A DNA stretch of 32,766 nt from Polaromonas sp. (GTDB taxonomy: Bacteria; Pseudomonadota; Gammaproteobacteria; Burkholderiales; Burkholderiaceae_C): positions 1 through 32,766 of the forward strand of contig NZ_JAAFGZ010000039.1 in the NCBI RefSeq assembly GCF_010365105.1, given 5' to 3'. Every line of letters begins with the position of its first letter. The stretch's first letter is position 1. Of this stretch, positions 26,596 to 32,766 are shown one piece after another. The notes beneath the pieces are model-generated. The model ran no database searches. It was not told where the DNA came from and worked only from the letters and a program-made list of their open reading frames with translations. Position numbers and translations under genes: made by a program.

Positions 26596-27657
26596 ATGGA
26601 AAAACGCTACCAAGTATTTGTAAGCTCGACTTATGCCGATTTGCACGTTGAACGTCAAGAGGTTATGCAGGCACTCCTCGAACTCGATTGCATCCCTGCA
26701 GGGATGGAACTTTTTCCTGCCGCAAACGAAGATCAATGGACGTTGATCAAGAAAGTCATTGACGACTGTGACTATTACATGGTCATCGTAGCAGGCCGCT
26801 ATGGTTCAATTGGACCGGACGGCTTAAGCTTCACGGAAATGGAATACAGATATGCCCTAGATATTGGGAAAACGGTACTCGGCTTTGTTCATCGCGAACC
26901 CGGTGTGCTTAGTGCAAGTAGATGTGAGGCTACCGATGAAGGAAAGGCTAAGTTAGTCACTTTTCGAGAGTTCGTTCAAAAGAAAATGTGCCGCTTTTAG
27001 GATAGCCCACCCGATCTTGGTAGTCAGGTAAGTCGCAGTCTGGTCAAGCTAATCAAAAGTAGCCCAGGCATTGGATGGGTTCGAGGAAATCTTGTTCCAG
27101 ACGAGGGTGCAACAGAGGAAATTCTCAGTTTGCGTCGGCATATAGAAGAATTGCAGGCTGAACTGCAAGCAACACGCACCACAGGTCCAGCCGGAACATC
27201 TGACCTTGCGCAGGGAGAAGATCCATTCGAAGTTCACTTTTCATTTATTGCATCGCCTGATAAGTATTCACACAATGGTAGCGGCTACAGTTCTACAACC
27301 ACCTTGAACTGGGAAGACATTTTTTCCACCTTATCTCCTCTCATGATCCATGAGGCAACTGAGAGCGATCTGGTGAAAGCACTTAACTCGCTCGTGGGTG
27401 ATTCCTCCTACGAAAATCTTAAAAAGTCGAAAGGGTTCAGAGAGTTGAATTTGCTGCAATTCAAGATTAATTCTGAAGACTTTCAAACTATCAAGATTCA
27501 GCTTCGTGCATTGGGACTTATCACTAGAAGCACCAAAAGCCGAAGCGTCAAAGACACCGCAACTTATTGGACACTTACGCCTTACGGTGACAACGTTATG
27601 ACGAAGCTCCGAGCAATTAAAAAACCTCAAGCTATCGGCGCGAAAAAAGAATCTTAA
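26596..27657 (+). pseudogene. DUF4062-domain protein interrupted by one amber codon
   Basis: The N-terminal part ([19 protein letters not shown]) is a clear DUF4062 domain, a TIR-like fold domain that recurs in genes linked to phage defence. Translation stops at TAG 26998-27000 (codon 135) after KKMCRF. The same frame continues without another stop to 27657 with plausible family sequence (DSPPDLGSQVSRSLVKLIK), a coiled segment and a winged-helix-like end (YWTLTPYGDNVMTKLRAI). DUF4062 proteins usually have tryptophan after the CRF/CRY stretch, so a single TGG to TAG change explains it; restored length is 353. It could instead be recoded, suppressed or a sequencing error. Composition is AT-rich compared with the core genes. 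Confidence 0.8.
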
Positions 27658-27771
27658 CGAATTTCTTAAGTTCGCCGCCACAACGGACTATTAAATAATA
27701 TCCGAATCTGATATGGAAGATGCATACAAAATGCTGATTTTCATTACTGATCTTATTGTGGCAAATGCACG

Positions 27772-27784
27772 CTGCACAAAATCT
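27772..27784 (+). repeat. Third CTGCACAAAATCT copy upstream of the integrase
   Basis: CTGCACAAAATCT is an exact 13-base copy of 26501-26513 and lies 83 bases before the integrase ATG. The two copies flank the DUF4062 pseudogene. Confidence 0.5.
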
Positions 27785-27866
27785 TAGAATAAATATCCAA
27801 CAAATAGATTGATCCCATAGCCACCTGAATGCATCCTCCATCGTATTGTTAACGAATGGAAACGCA

Positions 27867-28949
27867 ATGGCTTTAACGGAACGCAACGGAATCTGGCACT
27901 GGCGCAAGATCATTCATGGTCATACGTTTGCACGCAGCACCAAAACAAGCGAGAAAAAGCTCGCCGTACAGATCGCGGCTTTGTGGGAAGCCGAGGCAAT
28001 AAAAGAAGTGGTGCTAAAGGGAACAAAGCCCGTATCGCTGCATGCGGTCATCAAAGCGTTCCTTGACGCAAGAGCAGGGACTGGTGGCGTTGCAAATGCA
28101 AAGGTACATTTAACGCACTTTCTTGCGCTGCCAAATGTCCGCATGAGCGACATAACGCTAGCGCAATTGCAAGGCATTGTTCAGAAACGGCGTAGTGCCG
28201 GAACGTCCCACAACACGCTAGTGGTCACTACGAGCTATTGGAATGCGGTCGTAAAGTTCGCCGAAGATCAACAGTGGACAACGGCAGTCAAATTGCCTCG
28301 TATGACACCTGACAAAACGCGGCTTCGTTACCTATCTTTTAATGAAGAAGCCGCATTGTTCACAGCCATTGACCCCAATGCGAAATACAGCGGCAAGTGC
28401 AAACGAACCGATGAAGCTCGTCAAACGAACACAGATCTTTTGCTTGCGCTTATCCACACGGGGTGCCGCTATCGTGAGGTCGCGCGTATGAACTGGTCAC
28501 AAGTTGATCTGACGGGTCAAAAGGTTCTGGTGTACCGACAAAAGGGCGGTATTGATAACACTTTGGTCATGAGTGAAAAGCTGTATGCAATGTTGTCGCG
28601 GCGTAAAGCGGAAGCCTTGGATGAATGGGTCTTTCCAACAAAGCGCAAACACAACAACAACTATGCATGGTTGCGTGACGCGCTCCAGAGAGCAGGAATT
28701 GCAGGCGATGCAGGAAAGATCACGCTGCATAGCGCAAGGCACACGTTTGCGTCGCGCATGTTGAACAGTGGCATGTCACTTGTTGAAGTGCAGGGCTTGC
28801 TTGGACACAAAAATATCCAAAGCACAATGATCTACATGCACGTCGAAACCGGGGCAGTTGCTGAAAAAGCAGCACGTGTTCTGAATCAGTCAAGTGCAAC
28901 ATCGTTTGTTGATGCTTCAAATATATATTCATTACGGCACATCCGGTAA
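27867..28949 (+). CDS. Tyrosine recombinase (phage/island integrase)
   Basis: A 360-residue site-specific recombinase of the phage integrase family. The catalytic residues are present: R201 (HTGCRYREV), H288 and R291 (HSARHTF), H314 (GHKNI) and the nucleophile Y323 (TMIYMHV). The N-terminal part (about 1-60) looks like an arm-binding domain and 65-150 like the core-binding SAM-like domain. The start is ATG 27867; a TTG 21 bases upstream is less likely. It probably mediates integration of the surrounding AT-rich region. No tRNA or other obvious attachment gene lies immediately beside it. Confidence 0.93.
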   Translation: MALTERNGIWHWRKIIHGHTFARSTKTSEKKLAVQIAALWEAEAIKEVVLKGTKPVSLHAVIKAFLDARAGTGGVANAKVHLTHFLALPNVRMSDITLAQLQGIVQKRRSAGTSHNTLVVTTSYWNAVVKFAEDQQWTTAVKLPRMTPDKTRLRYLSFNEEAALFTAIDPNAKYSGKCKRTDEARQTNTDLLLALIHTGCRYREVARMNWSQVDLTGQKVLVYRQKGGIDNTLVMSEKLYAMLSRRKAEALDEWVFPTKRKHNNNYAWLRDALQRAGIAGDAGKITLHSARHTFASRMLNSGMSLVEVQGLLGHKNIQSTMIYMHVETGAVAEKAARVLNQSSATSFVDASNIYSLRHIR

Positions 28950-28981
28950 ATCCATAAATATCGGCAGGAGGGAAAATCCCA

Positions 28982-29164
28982 ATGAGATATCACGAATTTA
29001 CCGAAGTGCTTGACTCACAGCAGAGAAACATCCAAGCACAGAAAGAACGCGCTAAAGTTCAAATGAAAAATGCAAAACGGGCAAAACAAATGGCTACTGC
29101 AGCAGACCTTAGGTTGAAGCAAAAGCGGAGTAATGATGCGCTTTCAAAGATCAACCGCAGCTAG
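28982..29164 (+). CDS. Small basic helical protein, unknown, downstream of integrase
   Basis: A 60-residue protein rich in Lys, Arg, Gln and Ala (QAQKERAKVQMKNAKRAK) and predicted by eye to be one long helix. It has a very strong Shine-Dalgarno (AGGAGG) about 10 bases before the ATG, and lies 32 bases after the integrase stop, so it is probably co-transcribed. Small basic proteins of this kind are frequent in phages and islands; it could be an excisionase-like or nucleic-acid binding factor, but no family is recognised. Confidence 0.68.
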   Translation: MRYHEFTEVLDSQQRNIQAQKERAKVQMKNAKRAKQMATAADLRLKQKRSNDALSKINRS

Positions 29165-29428
29165 CACTTTAATAAAGTTAACAGCGCATTTATTGCCGAA
29201 AACAACCTATGCAATTTAGTGTGTATTGCATGCATCTTGGGAAACCAGAAGGCATGCGGTTTGCGGTAGGTAAATGGTGGATGTACGGATTTTGTACGGG
29301 TGTGCAAAATTTATGCATTAAAAGATTAATTAAATTGCTAATTTCTACATTAAATTTGTTTTGATTAAATTTAGTTTTTTAATCAATGAGAAAGTCTCAA
29401 ATAATTTTCGAATTATTAATTCAGTAGA
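29165..29428. other. AT-rich convergent gap
   Basis: A stretch of about 260 bases lies between the converging small protein and polymerase-like gene. It is very AT-rich; GATTAAA/TTTAATC (29361-29382) forms a weak hairpin. No coding frame is seen. The motif TGTACGGATTTTGTACGG at about 29283-29300 is a short direct repeat (TGTACGG twice), resembling the reverse complement of the CTGCACAAAAT repeat near 26501. Confidence 0.45.
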
Positions 29429-30871
29429 TTAATTGTTTAAATTAATTAACAAACCCGGTAAAAATTCTTTACCACTCTTTATTTCCTTGATGGTATCGGA
29501 AAACACGCTAATATCAAGCTGCAATGGGTCGTATTCATTTTTCATATAGCCAAGAGCAAACTCCTGCTCACTCATCAAATGCATGTGATTACGACTATGC
29601 TCATAGTAATCGTTATAAGCTTTATGTTGATAGTCATTTTCACGGATTGGCAATATTGCCGTATGGTCAAATCTAAGCAACGGAAATCTTGATTGGAGTA
29701 CGATGGTAATGTCATTAATCAAGTCTACCGGCAATCTATTTTTGAAATAAAGACAGTCATGAGTAGGGAGAATTGCAATATGGTCCTTCGCTCCCGCTTG
29801 TTCAATAAAGCTAGAAATTGCATGGGATTCCATGGCTTGATATATCCATGCAAGTTTTTGGTTCTTGGTCCTTTTCTTCGGCTTCAATGGGTCACTCTTA
29901 GGATCATTTGAATGATAAGTTAAGCCGAAAAAAGGAGCTTTATCATCGAAGTGCTTCAAGATAACAGAACGCACTAACTCAATATTTTCTAGGATATGCT
30001 TAAAATGTCTGTTGGACATTAACGTGTTGTACTGTGCTTCACTTAACGAAGCTCTGATTGATTTGTATAATGTGTCAACAGTGCTGGCACCAAAACCTAA
30101 GCTTGTAAATATTTCCTTAACCCGGTCTTCGCTAATTTTCAGATCAGCTGCGATGTTCTGACGAATAGATTCACGGTATTTTACGTAATCAAAAATTGCA
30201 GCTACTTTTATCTTTGGGTCAAACTGCTGTGCTAGTCCCGTCATAAGCGCATAGCTGGCAGCCATAATGTCATATTGATGGCATTTGCCCAGCGCCGCAT
30301 TGCGAACTTGCTTTGGTAAGCGTTGTAGGCTAAATCCGCTTCCATACACGCGACCGCTATCTGTTTCTTTCCAGTGCTCTGGTATTGTTGCGACATCCCT
30401 GTCTATAACGACCAAGTCTAGCAACTGACTGGCAAATAAGAGGTTTCTGATCAATGCTTTTTTGTATTGAATATTAGTGTTTTTATCACACCTTTCTAAG
30501 GTCTGCTTTGTCTTCTGGATGAAAGATTTCAGGCTTTCAAGATCGACAGGAACTGAGTAGTTGGTGGCTTGCGTTATCTTTTCCTTATGCCTGGGGTTGA
30601 ATTTGAAATTCAAACCAATGAGTTGATTTAATACTTGTTGTTCATATTTGGGATTAAATGATATTCTGGAAAGCTTGCTGATATTCCCCAGGAAATCTAT
30701 ATGAATAAGCGATGTACTGGGCTCGCCGTTCATTAGAGGCAGCATCCATTCAGCTTTTCCATTGATTTCAATACGTCCTGCCATTGTTCGCATAGTGGTC
30801 AAGGGCAGGGAAATTTGTTCTTGTTCTTCAAACCCGAAGCTTATGATCGAATCGGCAATTGCAGACAACAT
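29429..30871 (-). CDS. Putative family A-like single-chain polymerase (palm motifs), unknown function
   Basis: A 480-residue protein with no close family I can name. By eye it carries a candidate set of family A / T7-type polymerase motifs in order: GSGFSLQRLPKQVR (177-190), motif A QYDIMAASYALM with D201, motif B RVKEIFTSLGFGAS (250-263; K252, G259, G261), and motif C LPTHDCLYF with H371 and D372, preceded by the helix IYQAMESHAISSFIEQAGA as in Pol I before its HDE motif. If correct, D201 and D372 are the metal ligands. No exonuclease or helicase domain is visible. It is AT-rich, next to an integrase, and follows a structured leader. The ATG at 30871 has a poor ribosome site; an upstream ATG at 30976 is separated by one TAA. 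The function (DNA, RNA or primer synthesis) is not predictable. Confidence 0.6.
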   Translation of the reverse strand: MLSAIADSIISFGFEEQEQISLPLTTMRTMAGRIEINGKAEWMLPLMNGEPSTSLIHIDFLGNISKLSRISFNPKYEQQVLNQLIGLNFKFNPRHKEKITQATNYSVPVDLESLKSFIQKTKQTLERCDKNTNIQYKKALIRNLLFASQLLDLVVIDRDVATIPEHWKETDSGRVYGSGFSLQRLPKQVRNAALGKCHQYDIMAASYALMTGLAQQFDPKIKVAAIFDYVKYRESIRQNIAADLKISEDRVKEIFTSLGFGASTVDTLYKSIRASLSEAQYNTLMSNRHFKHILENIELVRSVILKHFDDKAPFFGLTYHSNDPKSDPLKPKKRTKNQKLAWIYQAMESHAISSFIEQAGAKDHIAILPTHDCLYFKNRLPVDLINDITIVLQSRFPLLRFDHTAILPIRENDYQHKAYNDYYEHSRNHMHLMSEQEFALGYMKNEYDPLQLDISVFSDTIKEIKSGKEFLPGLLINLNN

Positions 30872-30976
30872 GACCTTCAGGTAAGCAGCTACGCCCTTCG
30901 TAATCTGATAGTCTTTAAGCTGCGGGTATCTGGCTTTAAGATTGCCTTATAAAGCGGTCGATAAGTTATTGTTCAT
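30872..30976 (-). other. Upstream in-frame coding-like segment of the polymerase gene, broken by TAA
   Basis: An ATG at 30976 opens MNNNLSTAL and is stopped by TAA at 30947-30949. The same frame then continues without stops (GNLKARYPQLKDYQITKGVA) into the polymerase-like gene. The sequence after the stop reads as real helical protein. The gene may have lost its start region by a nonsense change, or the nine codons may be a leader peptide. Confidence 0.45.
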
Positions 30977-31165
30977 GGTAAATTGATCTTCTTTTAAAAT
31001 TAACGAACACGAAGTAAGGAAGCCTAGCAAGCACATCATTGCATGTCTTTTCTTTTCGTGTTCTTCGTTTATTGGCTTCTTCCCTTTCTCTTCTACTACG
31101 TTGTACACTTTTTGTATTGGCTCGATTGCTGTCGTAACTACAAATCGATATAAGAATGCACAAAG

Positions 31166-31201
31166 AAAAACCCCACAAAGATGGCGGTCTAAGTGGGGTT
31201 T
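31166..31201 (-). terminator. Terminator or attenuator hairpin, minus strand
   Basis: A 9-base-pair stem (AAACCCCAC with GTGGGGTTT) encloses a 16-base loop and is followed on the minus strand by TTCTTT. It lies about 230 bases after the unknown gene at 31427-32374 and about 190 bases before 30976, so it could end the first gene or attenuate transcription of the second. Confidence 0.6.
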
Positions 31202-31263
31202 AGGAGATTGGCTGTAAATCAACTAATCGATAAACGATGATAATTTAAACGACCGCCATCGTT
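31180..31263 (-). ncRNA. Candidate structured leader RNA upstream of the polymerase-like gene
   Basis: GATGGCGGTC in the loop of the hairpin (31180-31189) is exactly complementary to GACCGCCATC at 31251-31260. The same bases at 31257-31263 (CATCGTT) also pair with AACGATG at 31233-31239, so the two structures exclude each other. This layout suits a switch or pseudoknot. The remaining 450-base stretch has no credible gene. Confidence 0.35.
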
Positions 31264-31426
31264 ATGTCCGTGTATTTAGTATATTTTGCTGGTAACGTGA
31301 AATAAAAGCAATATATATTTCGCAACGCATATTTCATCTTTATCATCCTTGCCTTACCGTCTAGCCATGCTTATTACTTTCTGGTTGTGCTGGCTGTTAT
31401 CTAAATGAGTTTTGTCGTGATAAACG

Positions 31427-32374
31427 TCAAATTGTTTTTCGACGCGCCGTACGTTCTTCTGCAATCTTCAAAAGCCGGGCTTTTTCTTTTTTCTCCCAAG
31501 CGTTCTTGCGCTGAATAGTCTTTGCTAGCTTGGGGTAATTGAAAGCGACTTGCTGAACCAGTTGATCTGTTGGGAACCTACCTCTTGCCGCATTTTCCGC
31601 AATTGATTCAAATTTGACCAAAGCACGATAGGTAACTTTGCTCATTGTCAGTCGATTAACTTTTTCGTCTTCGTCCTTTACCTTTCTCGGGGCGTCAGGA
31701 TCGAGCAACTTTGAATAGGTCGGACTGATGCCAGCCTTCGCGCCAAGACGCCACAGCTCCCAGGTGGGCTTTGCAGCTCGAAACCAAAGAAGTCGAATAC
31801 CGTTGAACAATACTTTTGCCCGGAGTCTTTCACCCTGCAGTGCAAGCACTGGTTTTGCATGTGTTGGGGCGACACTTTCATGCTCGTCGAGCAAAGCGCT
31901 GATTTGACGCAGCACCTCGCTCTTTCGACTACCAAGCGGCACTGCTAGCAAGAGCGCTCCTGGTTGCCCTTCGTCGGGCCTTGAGTCTTCCAGATACTTT
32001 GCCAAAGAAGGAATTACATCCGATACCTCCACCTGCTTGCCTCCGGGCAGGATGCTCAGTTTATGGAGGTTCGGCTGGGTGTTTGGATTGCCGAATGCTT
32101 TGAGCCCTCGCTCGCGCCACCAATTTCTGTATAGCGTTTGCTGGACATTCCCAAGCAGGTCGAATGTACGACGCACGTCATCAAAGTCGGCAGGAAGCAT
32201 TGTCGTTTCTTCAACTGAAAGCTCGCCCTGAGCCTCCCTGCTTGCAAGCTCATAACTCGGGCTCAGGCGCAGGAATTCGAAAAACAACTCAAACCCAACA
32301 TTAGAACTGACGTGCCAGCCCGGTAAGTTGAAGTCGCCAGCGCGAAGGGTCCAAGGTGAAAATCGACTAGACAT
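31427..32374 (-). CDS. Uncharacterised accessory protein
   Basis: A 315-residue protein without a family I can name. The N-terminal third (NVGFELFFEFLRLSPSYELA) resembles a motif I remember in proteins of integrated elements of Burkholderiales, near DUF6499-like regulators, but the resemblance is weak. The C-terminus is highly charged (AWEKKEKARLLKIAEERTAR) and likely helical, perhaps nucleic-acid binding. No membrane segment, signal peptide or enzyme motif is seen. The frame begins with TTG at 32377, but ATG at 32374 is the natural start. It is on the same strand as, and upstream of, the polymerase-like gene. Confidence 0.7.
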   Translation of the reverse strand: MSSRFSPWTLRAGDFNLPGWHVSSNVGFELFFEFLRLSPSYELASREAQGELSVEETTMLPADFDDVRRTFDLLGNVQQTLYRNWWRERGLKAFGNPNTQPNLHKLSILPGGKQVEVSDVIPSLAKYLEDSRPDEGQPGALLLAVPLGSRKSEVLRQISALLDEHESVAPTHAKPVLALQGERLRAKVLFNGIRLLWFRAAKPTWELWRLGAKAGISPTYSKLLDPDAPRKVKDEDEKVNRLTMSKVTYRALVKFESIAENAARGRFPTDQLVQQVAFNYPKLAKTIQRKNAWEKKEKARLLKIAEERTARRKTI

Positions 32375-32516
32375 CAATACTTTCTACAAATAAGAAAGAT
32401 AGTTTATATGGATATAGGATTAATTGTTGATACTTGGCTTAATAGAGCTTCTCTATACAGCGTTTTCAATCAGCACAACGCTGACCGCTGAATTGCAGAA
32501 CTAATGAAAGACCAAA

Positions 32517-32702
32517 ATGAACCGATGCGACCTCGAAAATAGTTTCACGATTTCACCTTGCAACTTGGAGTTGGAAGAACATATTGCGCCTGCAATTACG
32601 ACCGAAAAAGACCTGCACACTTATCTGACCGATCAGCCGACGATCGAAGGCATTGCGGGATTCCTTGCGACATGTGCGTATTCCGGTGAACGTGACCGCT
32701 GA
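32517..32702 (+). pseudogene. Short ORF apparently truncated by an IS insertion
   Basis: A 61-codon frame reads MNRCDLENSFTISPCNLELE onward and looks like an ordinary soluble protein up to about residue 52 (GIAGFLATC). The last nine codons (AYSGERDR) come from the left end of the insertion sequence that begins near 32673. The rest of the gene would be on the far side of the element, outside the window. No family is recognised and the Shine-Dalgarno is weak. Confidence 0.4.
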
Positions 32703-32766
32703 TTCCGGTAACGTGACCGGCATTCCGGCGAACGTGACCGAGGGTCGGTGTTGCGCGTTTTGATTT
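32673..32766 (+). mobile_element. Left end of an IS21-like insertion sequence (partial)
   Basis: Three direct repeats of the type ATTCCGG-N-AACGTGACCG occur at 32680-32699, 32702-32719 and 32722-32740. Multiple short terminal repeats that bind IstA are an established trait of the IS21 family, and I remember this particular motif from Burkholderiales IS21 elements. The end is placed at TGTGCG 32673 by inspection only. The transposase genes would lie beyond 32766. Confidence 0.65.

Noticed and set aside
29429..30871. Reverse transcriptase (retron or group II intron) identity for the polymerase-like protein
   Set aside because: No YxDD box or RT motif order is visible; the candidate motif C is His-Asp, which points to the family A type.
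30947..31222. 91-codon minus-strand frame upstream of the polymerase-like gene as an independent gene
   Set aside because: Its start is a TTG with no ribosome site and its first part overlaps the terminator-like hairpin. Only the last codons from ATG 30976 are considered possibly coding.

Overview
The window is a stretch of chromosome from a GC-rich betaproteobacterium, most likely a Polaromonas-like member of the Comamonadaceae (Burkholderiales). The evidence is the gene order cysS / DNA glycosylase / accA / tilS / lysC / tRNA-Ser, the high-GC codon use over the first 26.4 kb, and short dispersed repeats that I remember from that family. The species assignment is inference; no rRNA or other phylogenetic marker was compared.

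Positions 1-26,370 are ordinary core genome. From the left: an orphan family 2 glycosyltransferase and a convergent cytochrome b561; an MgtA-type Mg2+ P-type ATPase; a compact minus-strand operon (TPR protein, periplasmic cyclophilin, cytoplasmic cyclophilin, LpxH, MtfA-type peptidase); divergently cysS, a DNA-3-methyladenine glycosylase, accA, tilS and lysC; tRNA-Ser(GCU) with a clean terminator; a LexA-boxed umuDC operon; an AcrR-like repressor divergent from an RND efflux operon (adaptor, pump, outer-membrane channel), with an operator nearly identical to the E. coli AcrR site as I remember it; then murI and a class I fumarase.

From about 26,500 to the end the base composition drops visibly to AT-rich and the content becomes accessory: a DUF4062 gene broken by one amber codon, a tyrosine recombinase with a small basic protein behind it, a minus-strand protein carrying what look like the three palm motifs of family A / single-subunit polymerases, a 450-base non-coding stretch with mutually exclusive RNA pairings upstream of it, an unrecognised 315-residue protein, and a short ORF apparently cut by the left end of an IS21-like insertion sequence that runs off the window. 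This looks like an integrated island or the remains of one.

The best candidate for something undescribed is the stand-alone polymerase-like protein (29,429-30,871, possibly beginning at 30,976) together with the structured leader upstream of it (31,166-31,263). Its assignment rests on motifs read by eye and needs a profile or structure comparison.
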